Part shown: piece by piece, positions 41,839 to 51,028 of the stretch | Numbering within the stretch: the stretch's first letter is position 1 | Layout of the letters: every line of letters starts with the position of its first letter | NCBI RefSeq assembly: GCF_018739885.1 | Contig: NZ_JADOES010000009.1 | Span: 62,001-126,000, forward strand | Direction: 5' to 3' | Length of the DNA stretch: 64,000 nucleotides | Source: Leptothoe spongobia TAU-MAC 1115 | GTDB taxonomy: Bacteria > Cyanobacteriota > Cyanobacteriia > Phormidesmidales > Phormidesmidaceae | The notes under the pieces: generated by a model | Database searches by the model: none | The model's input: only the letters and a program-made list of their open reading frames with translations | What the model was told of the DNA's origin: nothing | Made by a program: the position numbers and the translations under genes

Positions 41839-43239
41839 TTACTCGGTAGCGTCTGACTCCGGTTCACAGTCCTCTGTGAACAGCTCTCCATTGGGCATCG
41901 TTGCCCCGCAGAGCTTAGCCTCAGACAGAGCTTCCTCAGAAACGATGGCTCCGGTCAGGTCAGCTCCACGCAGGGCAACATCATTGAGATTTGCGTCCGA
42001 TAAGTCTGCTCCCATCAGGTTAGCATCGGCTAGAATGGCATCGTCAAAATCAGCCAGGGTAAGAACACTGCCACTCAGGTCAGCGCCTCGCAGATTGGCA
42101 TAGAGCCGAAAGCGTTGCAATCCCAAAAACGGAATAAATCCGGTGGAGGTAAACTCTGTGAGATCGGCCTCACTCAGGTCCACATTGGTTAGATTGGCAC
42201 CGGCTAAATGGACACCGCCTAACTCCGCCTTGGACATCACCGCATCCTGCAAATTAGCCAAGGGTAAACTGGCCGCATGTAAATCTACCGATTCCATCAT
42301 CGCTCCTGACATATCAGCCAGACCTAGCTTGGCCCGGCTCAGATCGGTTTCTGTGAGATTTGCGCCACTCAAGTTGGCACCGACCAAATAGGCCCCCGAG
42401 AAATCAACCCCTGCCAGATTAGCTGCCGCTAGATTAGCCCCTTCTAAATTAACTTTCTCTAAATCCAATTCACTCAAATCTACACCGCTCAGATCACAGC
42501 GGATACAGGCATCCGTATCAATCAACTGCTGTCTAGGATCGGCAACCGAGAGTTGTGGCGTAGTCAGTGTATTTTGAATAGCACCAATATCGCCTGTTCC
42601 TAACTGCTCAAGCAAATAGGCTCCGAATTCTTCTGTTGCTGTAATCCGCAAGATATTACTCCGGTGGTCCTCAGTATCAAGAGACTCCACAAAGCTAATG
42701 GCAACCTCCGCAAAATCTTCTTTACCCCGGCCTTCTCTTTCGTCTCCATCTCCCGGAACATAGTCACGTTCAAACCCATCATATTCAGCCTCATCACGCT
42801 GAATATAGAGCGTGCCACCCACCAGAAAGGCAGTCGCATCCACCTCACGATCCCAAATTCGTAAAGCCGTGGAAAAAATCTGATCAAAAGGTAGCCGAAT
42901 CTCTCGGCTGCCTTTTTGATTATCCAAGGGTTCAATAGGATCGCCCTCCTCGGCATACACAACCAGGGTATTGTCTTCGATTAAGAGACGACAGTTCCCG
43001 GAGGCGTCCACCTGAGATAAATCGAGACCGCAGTTAACCTGAGTGCCATCTCGATCATCCAGGGGCACAGGCGCTTCAAATCCTTCACATCGAGAATTAA
43101 ACGGAAAACTGCTACAGAGCTTGTACAGTTCATCCAGACTGAGTTCCTCAGCCTGCACTCCGACCATCGCACTCAGTCCAAGCACCACGGCCAGAGGCAC
43201 AAGAATGCCTAAACGCGGAAAAAACTGTACAAATCTCAT
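41839..43239 (-). CDS. Exported pentapeptide-repeat protein
   Basis: 466 residues. A signal peptide (FPRLGILVPLAVVLGLSAMVGVQAEE) is followed by ~210 residues of a non-repeat domain with four cysteines and acidic stretches (YDGFERDYVPGDGDEREGRGKED). Pentapeptide repeats then run to the end (ADLSGSVLTLADFDDAILADANLMGADL). Export separates it from the two cytoplasmic pentapeptide genes at 28567 and 29512. The role of the N-terminal domain is unknown. It converges with the 40141 gene, 6 bases apart. Confidence 0.8.
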   Translation of the reverse strand: MRFVQFFPRLGILVPLAVVLGLSAMVGVQAEELSLDELYKLCSSFPFNSRCEGFEAPVPLDDRDGTQVNCGLDLSQVDASGNCRLLIEDNTLVVYAEEGDPIEPLDNQKGSREIRLPFDQIFSTALRIWDREVDATAFLVGGTLYIQRDEAEYDGFERDYVPGDGDEREGRGKEDFAEVAISFVESLDTEDHRSNILRITATEEFGAYLLEQLGTGDIGAIQNTLTTPQLSVADPRQQLIDTDACIRCDLSGVDLSELDLEKVNLEGANLAAANLAGVDFSGAYLVGANLSGANLTETDLSRAKLGLADMSGAMMESVDLHAASLPLANLQDAVMSKAELGGVHLAGANLTNVDLSEADLTEFTSTGFIPFLGLQRFRLYANLRGADLSGSVLTLADFDDAILADANLMGADLSDANLNDVALRGADLTGAIVSEEALSEAKLCGATMPNGELFTEDCEPESDATE

Positions 43240-43318
43240 GAAAACACCTCAATGGATTCGATTCCGTATCGAATATAGTTGATGCCATCGAGATCATGCC
43301 AGTTTCTATGAATCTAGG

Positions 43319-45322
43319 TTACTGACCAGTAATGGTACCTGTTAATGGAGAACTAGCACTGGCGTAGGCTTTGATGGGGATACGGCCAGCTAAGTAGGCT
43401 AAGCGTCCGGCCTCAGTCGCTAGGCCCATGGCTCTGCCCATTTTGATCGGGTCCTGGGCTTTTGCGATCGCAGTATTAATCAACAACGCATCTGCCCCCA
43501 GCTCCATGGACTCCGCCGCTTCACTGGGACTGCCAATGCCCGCATCCACCACCACCGGAATCTTTGCATTCTCCACAATGATCTGGATATTGGCCGCATT
43601 GCGCACCCCCTGCCCTGACCCAATGGGAGACCCCAACGGCATCACCGTCGCACACCCTGCTTCTTCAAGATATTTTGCCAAAATTGGATCCGCATTCACA
43701 TAGGGCAGCACCGCAAATCCCTCTTTTACAAGTTGTTCCGCCGCGCGCAGGGTGCCGATTGGATCAGGCAACAAATATTTGGCATCGGGAATCACTTCTA
43801 GTTTGACAAAGTTGTTGTCTTCTTGGCCCAACAATTTAGCCATTTCCCGACCCAGCCGTGCCACTCGAATCGCCTCATCCGCACTGGTACAGCCCGCCGT
43901 ATTCGGCAACATCCAGATTTTGGTCCAATCAATCGCTTGCGCCAGCCCCTCATGACCAGGGGCATTTGTCTGTACCCGACGCACAGCCACCGTCACAATC
44001 TCGCTACCGCTCGCTGCCAAGCTCGACCGCATCGTCTCAAAGTTGTCAAATTTACCTGTTCCCGTCATTAATCGAGATGAAAAAGAGCGCCCAGCAATGA
44101 CCAGGGCATCGTCGTCAGTAACAGGCGGAGCAGAAAGAGTTTGCATTGTTGTAGGAATGGGAAACGATGTTGGTTGGGTTGAGCTAGCGCAACCCAACGG
44201 ATCGACAGCAGGAAGAGCAGGGGAGATAGGGGGCGCAGGAGTAGGGTGGTGGGCCATGCCCACCGCATCTCCCGTCCCGATAAACCGCTCCCAATCAAAT
44301 GCGTCTAACAATGGATCCGGCTGACCCTGAATTGCTTCCACAATCAGCTTTGCCGTCACCGGTGTCAGCAACACACCATTGCGATGATGTCCCGTTGCCA
44401 GCGTCAAATTGTTGCATGGACTTGTCCCCAAAATAGGAGCCTCGTCTGGTGTCACTGGACGATATCCCCACCAACATTCCTGCAAGGGAAAATCCGCCAA
44501 AGGCGGGTACAATCGCGTCGCCTCATTCAGCAATTGTGCTACCCCCATGGCCGTATTATGGGGAGCAAACCCTACATCCTCATCCGTCGCCCCCAAAATA
44601 ACCCGGCCATCTTTACGCGGCACAATATAAATATGCTCACCATACAGCACTCGCTTGAGCGCATAGGGAGAATCCGGTGGTGTGAGCAAAGCCACCAGCT
44701 GTCCCTTCCGAGGCTTGACAGGGACCGGCAACAAGTCACGTGACCAAGCGCCAGCAGCCAACACATAATGCCCCGCTTGCTGGTGGCCATGGGTAGTGAG
44801 AATACCGGTGACATGGTGATTTTGCTGTAAAAAGGCTTCAGCACTCACACCTTCTTGGATATCCACCCCCAACTCTTGGGCCGCTATGCGTAATGCTTTG
44901 AGTAAAGCACGGTTATCCGCCTGCCCCTCTTCGGGGTACCAGTAGCCCCCGGTAACATCAGCACTAAGATCGGGCTGGTAGTAATGGACTGCCGCCTGAC
45001 TCAGCACAGTTGGCGAGGCAGATGCTGAGTCAAAAAGAGGAGTGAGGATACCCGAGGGCCAATAGCCAGTGTCTTGGCCCGTGAGTTCTTCTAATTTGCG
45101 ACTCCAGTCCGGATAAAGAGCCAGACTCCGCTGGCTCAGCTCTAACATCGATCCCGTCAAGCCTTCGGCACTAGGAGCCAGCATGCCTGCTGCTGCATGT
45201 CCTGCCGCAGCTTTAAAATCACGGCTGAGTACGGTAACGTTAGCGCCTTGCTGACGTAGCTCGGTTGCGATCGCAAGCCCAATAATACCGCCGCCCACCA
45301 CCAGTACATCTGCCTGACCCAT
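43319..45322 (-). CDS. thiO-thiG: ThiO-ThiG fusion: glycine oxidase / thiazole synthase
   Basis: 667 residues. The first ~345 residues are a flavin oxidase with the dinucleotide-binding [21 protein letters not shown] and [13 protein letters not shown], which makes dehydroglycine. The last ~260 residues are ThiG ([59 protein letters not shown]), which closes the thiazole ring. The fusion is usual in cyanobacteria. The ~60-residue Pro/Ala-rich linker is encoded by DNA with two palindromes (44173-44198 and 44248-44264), described below. ThiS is not in the window. Confidence 0.95.
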   Translation of the reverse strand: MGQADVLVVGGGIIGLAIATELRQQGANVTVLSRDFKAAAGHAAAGMLAPSAEGLTGSMLELSQRSLALYPDWSRKLEELTGQDTGYWPSGILTPLFDSASASPTVLSQAAVHYYQPDLSADVTGGYWYPEEGQADNRALLKALRIAAQELGVDIQEGVSAEAFLQQNHHVTGILTTHGHQQAGHYVLAAGAWSRDLLPVPVKPRKGQLVALLTPPDSPYALKRVLYGEHIYIVPRKDGRVILGATDEDVGFAPHNTAMGVAQLLNEATRLYPPLADFPLQECWWGYRPVTPDEAPILGTSPCNNLTLATGHHRNGVLLTPVTAKLIVEAIQGQPDPLLDAFDWERFIGTGDAVGMAHHPTPAPPISPALPAVDPLGCASSTQPTSFPIPTTMQTLSAPPVTDDDALVIAGRSFSSRLMTGTGKFDNFETMRSSLAASGSEIVTVAVRRVQTNAPGHEGLAQAIDWTKIWMLPNTAGCTSADEAIRVARLGREMAKLLGQEDNNFVKLEVIPDAKYLLPDPIGTLRAAEQLVKEGFAVLPYVNADPILAKYLEEAGCATVMPLGSPIGSGQGVRNAANIQIIVENAKIPVVVDAGIGSPSEAAESMELGADALLINTAIAKAQDPIKMGRAMGLATEAGRLAYLAGRIPIKAYASASSPLTGTITGQ
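44173..44264. repeat. Two palindromes within the ThiO-ThiG linker codons
   Basis: GTTGGGTT-N10-AACCCAAC spans 44173-44198. GGTGGGC-N3-GCCCACC spans 44248-44264. The second has the same arms as the intergenic palindrome at 50777-50793. Both keep the reading frame open and code for linker residues only. Confidence 0.8.
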
Positions 45323-45373
45323 AGATTCCTATTAACGACCTCTCTAATAAAACTAGATACACTTACAACGCGC

Positions 45374-45841
45374 CTACCAAAGGGCTCGGATTGGCTCCGG
45401 AGTTTGAGCAGGAGTCGTAGTCGCTGGAGGTGTTGTCGTGGCATTCCCCCCAGTTGTAGTCGGCGGCTGAGTTGTGGGAGCAGGCGCTTCAACCACCCCT
45501 CCATCCGTATCATCACCACCCGTTGTATTCGTTGTCGTACCAAAATTGGGGTTAGCACCAATTGTCTGGCGCTGGGGGAAAGTGCCAGCCTTCTCCAATG
45601 GCGTCCGAGCACTCACCTCTGTAAACGGATTGTTTTCAGTCCCTGTAGTTTCTGTAGTCTCTGTGGTATTTATCGCTAAAACCGACTTGTCAGTCGTAGG
45701 TTTCGCCTGGCCAAAATTTGGTTGACTAGACCCACGATCAGTCCCATCAACCCGAGAAATCACCTGATCAGAGGCACTAGTCCCATAAATCGCCATCAAG
45801 GAAATCGCAGCCAGAATGCCACCCAAAATAAACTTATTCAT
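45374..45841 (-). CDS. Low-complexity exported protein of unknown function
   Basis: 155 residues. A short N-terminal hydrophobic segment (ILGGILAAISLMAIYGTS) is followed by a Thr/Asn/Pro-rich body (TTNTTGGDDTDGG, TTQPPTTTGGNATTTPPATT), no cysteines and a short terminal helix (PEPIRALW). It is probably exported or membrane-anchored. It lies 51 bases ahead of thiO-thiG on the same strand. No function can be assigned. Confidence 0.5.
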   Translation of the reverse strand: MNKFILGGILAAISLMAIYGTSASDQVISRVDGTDRGSSQPNFGQAKPTTDKSVLAINTTETTETTGTENNPFTEVSARTPLEKAGTFPQRQTIGANPNFGTTTNTTGGDDTDGGVVEAPAPTTQPPTTTGGNATTTPPATTTPAQTPEPIRALW

Positions 45842-46024
45842 ATCTCTATTCCCTCCTGACTACCACCGACTTGCCATTGCTGATTTTACAAAGGAACAGC
45901 AACATTCAATTTGTATCATCGCGCAGTTTCTAACAAATGGAGACACCCACGCTAGAAACAGCGATACTAACTCTAACAACTTTGCTCAAATTTGAACTTC
46001 CGATTTGCATCTAAGGATCAGGCA

Positions 46025-46351
46025 TTACCAAATTATGTTTTGTCCCTGACCCCAAAATTGATCGTATTTAGTCACAGTAATCTCTCCCAGAACCCTTGTT
46101 TGACAGGCTAAACGTAACGGGCGCTCAGGGACATGAGGCGGGAGAGAACGCCGCCCCCGATCTCGCCAATTGGGCGATGACACCTCCCCATCAATCATCA
46201 CAGCACAGGTACCACAACTACCGAGTCCCCGGCAGTTAATCAATCTTGCCTTGCCGTTATATAACGCAATGTCATTCCCTAATAGCACCCGTCGTAGATT
46301 GGCACCTACTTCACATTCAAAGGTTTTTCCTTGAGCAATAACTTTTGGCAT
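46025..46351 (-). CDS. [2Fe-2S] ferredoxin-like protein
   Basis: 108 residues. The cluster ligands follow the plant-type spacing: NCRGLGSCGTC, with the fourth Cys in LACQT. The beta-grasp strands PKVIAQGKTFECEVGANL and GEITVTKY flank them. The loop is less acidic than in photosynthetic ferredoxin (WRDRGRRSLPPHVPERPLR is basic), so it is likely to serve a partner other than ferredoxin-NADP reductase. The partner is unknown. Confidence 0.85.
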   Translation of the reverse strand: MPKVIAQGKTFECEVGANLRRVLLGNDIALYNGKARLINCRGLGSCGTCAVMIDGEVSSPNWRDRGRRSLPPHVPERPLRLACQTRVLGEITVTKYDQFWGQGQNIIW

Positions 46352-46850
46352 GGGAATTATTAAGTTAAGACTTTCAAATTAAAACGTAGATTTCTTTTGA
46401 TATGACATATTAAAGCGTGCATGAGTAGTTTGATAAATAACAGTTTAAATGCGCAAAATACTGAGGTTTTCCAATCGCGAATATTTCAGATTGCTGATTG
46501 AGCCATTACCCCATAGACTGAACGTTCTCATGGCTTTCCTCTAACACACAGAAGTGGGGTGGCATTATATTTCTCAAATAAATCAAAAAAAACTGGAATA
46601 ACTGGACGTATAAAATGCTGCCAAGCACCTTTAGCTCAAAGAAGTACTGATCCAAACAGATTTTTTATTTTAGGTTGTGGATAGCTTCATCTAAGGTCTA
46701 AACTCAGTACACAGGGTCTTTAAATTTCAGTTTATCCAAACGATAAAAAGTAAACAAAGTTAATTTTTTGCAACTCAGCATTTACTACAGGGAGCATCCC
46801 TGCCCAATACATTTCCAAGCTTCATTAATTGCATTGTGTTTTCTGTTGCT
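46352..46850. other. Intergenic region upstream of cimA
   Basis: About 500 bases, AT-rich, between the divergent ferredoxin and cimA genes. I see no gene, no attenuator-like run of Ile or Leu codons and no known riboswitch. Promoters for both genes should be here. Confidence 0.4.
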
Positions 46851-48515
46851 ATGCCTTCCCATACTCAGCTTTGGATTTACGATACGACCCTGCGAGACGG
46901 TGCCCAGCGAGAGGGATTATCCCTTTCCGTTGAGGACAAACTCAATATTGCTCGCCGTCTAGATGATTTAGGTATTCCTTTTATTGAAGGAGGATGGCCA
47001 GGGGCTAACCCAAAGGATGGACAATTTTTTGCCCAACTACAGCAACAACCCTTACGTCAGGCGGAAATAGTTGCCTTTTGCTCTACCCGACGTCCTAGGT
47101 GTCCGGTCGCAGAGGATGTCACCTTAGCCGCAGCGCTAGCCGCCAGAACAAATTGGGTAACTCTGTTTGGAAAATCCTGGGATCTGCACGTCACTGAAAG
47201 TCTCAAAACAGATCTCAATGAAAATTTATCGATGATCTATGATTCAGTCGCCTATTTAAGAAAGCAGGGGCGACGGGTCATTTACGATGCAGAACATTGG
47301 TTTGATGGTTATTTAAATAATCCAACCTATGCTGTACAGACATTAGAGGCAGCGATTCGAGCGGGGGCTGAGTGGCTGGTGTTATGTGACACTAACGGCG
47401 GCATGTTGCCCCATCAAATTACCGACGTTGTGCGGACAGTTAGCCAATGGTTAACCACACTCAACCTGGATAATCTACCTCGGCTAGGCATTCATACCCA
47501 TAATGATGGAGAAATGGCGGTCGCCAATGCCGTAACTGCGGCGATCGAAGGAGCCACCATGATCCAAGGCACAATCAATGGATATGGTGAGCGGTGTGGC
47601 AATGCAAACCTGTGTTCTTTAATTCCCAATTTGCAACTAAAGCTTGGCTATAATTGCCTGCCTGCCCACAAACTAGCCAGCTTGACAGAGACCAGCCGCT
47701 ATGTCAGCGAAGTCGTTAACCTGGCCCCAGATGACCATGCTCCTTATGTAGGACTATCGGCCTTTGCCCACAAAGGGGGGATCCATGTCAGTGCTGTGGA
47801 ACGTAATCCTAGTACCTACGAGCATGTTGAACCGGATGCTGTTGGCAATCGCCGTCGTATAGTGATTTCCGATCAAGCCGGGCTGAGCAATGTTATGGCC
47901 AAAGCCCGTAGTTTTGGGCTCCAGCTTGATCGGACTAACCCCACCTCGCGACATTTACTCCAAAGGCTTAAGTGCCTGGAAGATGAAGGATATCAGTTTG
48001 AAGCAGCAGAGGCCAGTTTTGAATTACTCATGCGAGAGGCTTTGGGGCAGCGTCCTAACATGTTTGATATCCATGGATTCCAGGTCCATTGCGAGCGCAT
48101 GCCCTATGGGACTGGTACCGTTAATCACTCCCCTGAGTCCCCCGCTAGCAGCTATTCATTGGCCACTGTCAAAATAGCTGTAGATGGCAAAAACTTACTC
48201 CATGCCGCTGAAGGCAACGGTCCTGTTGAGGCGCTTGATAACGCACTCCGCAAGGCGCTGGAGCGATTTTATCCAGAATTAGAGCGATTTTATCTAACGG
48301 ACTACAAGGTGCGCATTCTTGACAGTGCTGCGGGCACTGCTGCTAAAACCAGAGTCCTTGTGGAGTTTAGTGATGGTGAATCTCGTTGGACCACAGTAGG
48401 GTTATCTCCCAATATCTTGGAAGCCTCCTATCAAGCAGTGGTTGAAGGTCTAGAATATGGTCTGTTGAAATTGAGATCGCAAGTAAAGGCTAAGCTGGTA
48501 GCGTGTCAATCTTGA
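46851..48515 (+). CDS. cimA: Citramalate synthase (CimA)
   Basis: 554 residues from ATG 46851; a GTG at 46836 is less likely. The catalytic opening IYDTTLRDGAQREGLSLSVEDK and LGIHTHNDGEMAVANA (metal-binding His-x-His) with NGYGERCGNANL are typical of the isopropylmalate/citramalate synthase family. The C-terminal ~150 residues are the regulatory LeuA-type domain. The enzyme joins pyruvate and acetyl-CoA to citramalate, the first step of the threonine-independent isoleucine route. The divergent subtype (GGWPGANPKD) is the CimA form rather than LeuA. Confidence 0.93.
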   Translation: MPSHTQLWIYDTTLRDGAQREGLSLSVEDKLNIARRLDDLGIPFIEGGWPGANPKDGQFFAQLQQQPLRQAEIVAFCSTRRPRCPVAEDVTLAAALAARTNWVTLFGKSWDLHVTESLKTDLNENLSMIYDSVAYLRKQGRRVIYDAEHWFDGYLNNPTYAVQTLEAAIRAGAEWLVLCDTNGGMLPHQITDVVRTVSQWLTTLNLDNLPRLGIHTHNDGEMAVANAVTAAIEGATMIQGTINGYGERCGNANLCSLIPNLQLKLGYNCLPAHKLASLTETSRYVSEVVNLAPDDHAPYVGLSAFAHKGGIHVSAVERNPSTYEHVEPDAVGNRRRIVISDQAGLSNVMAKARSFGLQLDRTNPTSRHLLQRLKCLEDEGYQFEAAEASFELLMREALGQRPNMFDIHGFQVHCERMPYGTGTVNHSPESPASSYSLATVKIAVDGKNLLHAAEGNGPVEALDNALRKALERFYPELERFYLTDYKVRILDSAAGTAAKTRVLVEFSDGESRWTTVGLSPNILEASYQAVVEGLEYGLLKLRSQVKAKLVACQS

Positions 48516-48545
48516 TGCTACTCACCCTTTAAATCATCCTCTCCC

Positions 48546-49358
48546 ATGAATAACTGGACCTGGCAGACCTGGCAGGGTAAATCCTACTTGACCTGCGATC
48601 TGATTTCACAACCTCACGGTTTTTTTACATCAGCCTTTGCCCCCCAAAGACCTGAAGCCCTCACTTCGGCCTTAAATCCAGAGGCCGAAGTTTTGAGAAC
48701 CAAGCAAGTCCATGGCAACGTCGTACTGGCTCCCATAGATATTCGAACCGGCACTAAAACCTTAGTAACTAGTGGGGCCAGTACGACAACAGAAGAGGAG
48801 GTTCAGCGTCCCCATGCTGACGGCTGTTTTAGTGATAAAGCGGGCCAAGCCATGTGGGTATGTACCGCAGACTGCACACCTGCATTAATTGCTGACAAGC
48901 GCACAGGTCAGGTAGCAGCAGCCCATGCTGGTTGGCGGGGTACAGCCCAAAAGATTGTGCCAGTGGCCATTGCTCAACTCCAGGCCCAAGGATCTCAACT
49001 TGAGGATATACAGGTCCTGCTTGGACCTGCAATCGCGGGTGAAGTTTATCAGGTCGGCGAAGATGTGGCCACTGAAATTGGCATGAGTATTGTTGACACC
49101 GAGCAGTTTACTGATCCAGCAGCTGTGATCGACCATTTACTCAATCTGGATAATCCTCCCCTGCTACCAGACAAAAAACCTGGCCATGTTCGTCTCGACG
49201 TGCGCCGTATCAACGAAATCCAACTGGAGCAGCTAGGTGTATCGGCGGAACAGGTAGCCGCAGCGCCCCACTGTACTTATCAAGAACCCGAGCGGTTTTT
49301 CTCCTACCGCCGCACCAAACTCAAGCAAGTACAATGGTCAGGCATTATCAGTACCTAA
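48546..49358 (+). CDS. pgeF: PgeF/YlmD laccase-domain protein (purine nucleoside phosphorylase-like)
   Basis: 270 residues, standard for the multicopper polyphenol-oxidase-like family. Zn/Cu-binding motifs are seen: RTKQVHGN, TADCTPALI, AAHAGWRGTA and PHCTYQEPERFFSYRR. Family members hydrolyse or phosphorolyse purine nucleosides and edit peptidoglycan precursors (PgeF role in Escherichia coli). It lies 30 bases after cimA and may be co-transcribed. Confidence 0.9.
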   Translation: MNNWTWQTWQGKSYLTCDLISQPHGFFTSAFAPQRPEALTSALNPEAEVLRTKQVHGNVVLAPIDIRTGTKTLVTSGASTTTEEEVQRPHADGCFSDKAGQAMWVCTADCTPALIADKRTGQVAAAHAGWRGTAQKIVPVAIAQLQAQGSQLEDIQVLLGPAIAGEVYQVGEDVATEIGMSIVDTEQFTDPAAVIDHLLNLDNPPLLPDKKPGHVRLDVRRINEIQLEQLGVSAEQVAAAPHCTYQEPERFFSYRRTKLKQVQWSGIIST

Positions 49359-49406
49359 TCCTCTACCTAACTCGATTTTTTTAATTGGATGTAATATCAA
49401 TTATCC

Positions 49407-49952
49407 CTAAGCCATCGCAATCAACGCCAACTCCATCTGGTCATCAACCATAGCCTGAATCTCAGCGCGGATATTGGGACCAAAGAATTTTTCGATTTTG
49501 CTATGCTTTTCCTGCCAAGTATCCAGAGGCATGTAGGGAGACTCAAACTCCAGTACTAAAGCATAGGCACCATCGCGCAGTTCTTCCCGTAAACCACTGA
49601 GTACAGGTCGCTGCTTGTCATTAGGACTCAGACCAAGCCGCTCTAGGGCAATATCCAGATGAGCATCCTGACCGTAACGATAGCGAGTCACATCTTTGCG
49701 CACCTGGTTTTGAGTTTGGGTTGCCGTTTTATTTCTGAGGTCAATCACCGTATCACTGGGCTCTTGGCTATAGGGTACCGGCTCTAGCTCAGCCGCTCGT
49801 AACGCCGCTCCCCCCAACAAGATTGGGATTCCATAGAAAAACCCCGCCAAGTTTAAGGTAGCCATATCTCTAAAGTAAGCAACAAAGCCAACAATGGTGA
49901 GAATAGAGCCGATTGATAGTAAAACACCACCGAGAGGAATTTTGCGTAGCAT
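49407..49952 (-). CDS. DUF2854 membrane protein of cyanobacteria
   Basis: 181 residues from ATG 49952; the longer frame upstream to 50096 adds a low-quality extension. Two N-terminal membrane helices (IPLGGVLLSIGSILTIVGFVAYF, LAGFFYGIPILLGGAALRAAEL) precede a soluble part with VTRYRYGQDAHLDIALERLGL. This layout is what I know as DUF2854, found in cyanobacteria and plastid-bearing plants. The function is unknown. It converges with pgeF. Confidence 0.75.
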   Translation of the reverse strand: MLRKIPLGGVLLSIGSILTIVGFVAYFRDMATLNLAGFFYGIPILLGGAALRAAELEPVPYSQEPSDTVIDLRNKTATQTQNQVRKDVTRYRYGQDAHLDIALERLGLSPNDKQRPVLSGLREELRDGAYALVLEFESPYMPLDTWQEKHSKIEKFFGPNIRAEIQAMVDDQMELALIAMA

Positions 49953-50141
49953 ATGCAGGAATAAAAAAGAAGGTGAGTGGTGAGGTATGGTAATCGAACT
50001 AAACCCATAGTAAAGGGATTTGACTTGAGCCCCCGAACAAACCTCCTTTCTGCTCCAGGAATGCCCAAGACCTTGTCTCTGGCATTGATCACCCAAATTT
50101 GCTTATTCTGAAGTGTGTAGACGTTGGGAGAAGACAGCACC

Positions 50142-50324
50142 ATGACCCTAGAGATGCTTAAAACGCAAATTGAACAAATTAGAGTAAAACGAAATTCTCT
50201 AGTGCAGCTACTAGAGCAGCCTAATCTAGGAACGTTGCGTATCGATGTCAATCAGGCTCTAGAGGAGATGGATGATTTACTCGAAGAATTTGAGCGCGTC
50301 TTTCAAGAAAAATCTCAAGCTTAG
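50142..50324 (+). CDS. Small helical hypothetical protein
   Basis: 60 residues from ATG 50142 (an upstream GTG-type start would add six residues). It is predicted as two helices (LEMLKTQIEQIRVKRNSLVQLLEQ and DVNQALEEMDDLLEEFERVF) with no membrane segment or cysteine. It diverges from the DUF2854 gene, about 190 bases apart, and is followed by ferredoxin. Length and composition suit a genuine small gene; the function is unknown. Confidence 0.5.
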   Translation: MTLEMLKTQIEQIRVKRNSLVQLLEQPNLGTLRIDVNQALEEMDDLLEEFERVFQEKSQA

Positions 50325-50410
50325 AAATCCACAGATGTTTAATGGATGTCTGTTTCAGACTGACTAATGTTTAAAACTCTTTTGAAAGTATCTGTCAAAT
50401 AATCTGCACA

Positions 50411-50731
50411 ATGGCAACTTATTCTGTCGAAATCACCCATCAAGGCACGGTTCAAACCATCGCAGTCGATGGCAAGCAAACTATTTTAGAAGCGGGTCAA
50501 GCTGCTGGCATCGACCTCCCCACATCTTGTAGTGCTGGCGTATGCACTACCTGCGCCGCACTGATCACCGCAGGTACCGTCTCCCAGGAAGATGGGATGG
50601 GGGTCAGTCAAGAGCTTCAGGACCAAGGCTATGCTCTACTATGTGTCGCTTATCCCACCTCTGACATCAAGCTAGAGACGGAAAAAGAAGACGAAGTTTA
50701 CCAAGCTCAATTTGGCCAATTTCAAGGATAA
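50411..50731 (+). CDS. Plant-type [2Fe-2S] ferredoxin
   Basis: 106 residues. The ligand pattern CSAGVCTTC with the fourth Cys in YALLCVAYP is that of photosynthetic ferredoxins, and DLPTSCSAG precedes it. The surface is acidic at the C-terminus (ETEKEDEV). It accepts electrons from photosystem I or supplies partner reductases. This is a PetF paralogue slightly longer than the usual 97-99 residues, so a specialised partner is possible. Confidence 0.93.
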   Translation: MATYSVEITHQGTVQTIAVDGKQTILEAGQAAGIDLPTSCSAGVCTTCAALITAGTVSQEDGMGVSQELQDQGYALLCVAYPTSDIKLETEKEDEVYQAQFGQFQG

Positions 50732-50776
50732 ACATCCTCGTCCCGTATGTAGTCGTCCCGTATGTAATAGCTGGAG

Positions 50777-50793
50777 GGTGGGCATAGCCCACC
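50777..50793. repeat. Palindrome GGTGGGC-N3-GCCCACC
   Basis: It is located in the gap after the ferredoxin gene and next to a repeated CGTCCCGTATGTA. It has the same arms as the palindrome in the ThiO-ThiG linker at 44248-44264. It may double as a terminator hairpin. Confidence 0.75.
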
Positions 50794-50803
50794 ACACTTA
50801 TCA

Positions 50804-51028
50804 GTGATAGAGGTGAAAAATAGCACGGCAGATCACAGCCCATCGCTGACCACAAAGTTTGTACAGATGACGGTCGAACTGCAGTCTAGCGGTATCGATC
50901 TCAGAAACGAGATTGAAGCCCAACTACAGTCCTACGGTGAGCCCCTGAGATGGGCAATCACATCAGTAGAGGGAATCACGGCCCATATAGAAGCAGTCGT
51001 CACAGTGGTGGACCCCCAGCCGCTATGA
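50804..51028 (+). CDS. Small hypothetical protein, coupled to the DUF3326 gene
   Basis: 74 residues from GTG 50804 (an ATG at 50868 would give a shorter form). The C-terminal half (LRWAITSVEGITAHIEAVVTVVD) alternates like beta-strands. The TGA overlaps the next start in ATGA at 51025-51028, so the two are translationally coupled, which supports it as real. I recognise no family. Confidence 0.55.
   Translation: MIEVKNSTADHSPSLTTKFVQMTVELQSSGIDLRNEIEAQLQSYGEPLRWAITSVEGITAHIEAVVTVVDPQPL

Noticed and set aside
42600..42962. Minus-strand frame within the exported pentapeptide gene, and similar antisense frames in the pentapeptide genes at 28567 and 29512
   Set aside because: Repetitive pentapeptide codons keep other frames open; these are shadows of the real genes.
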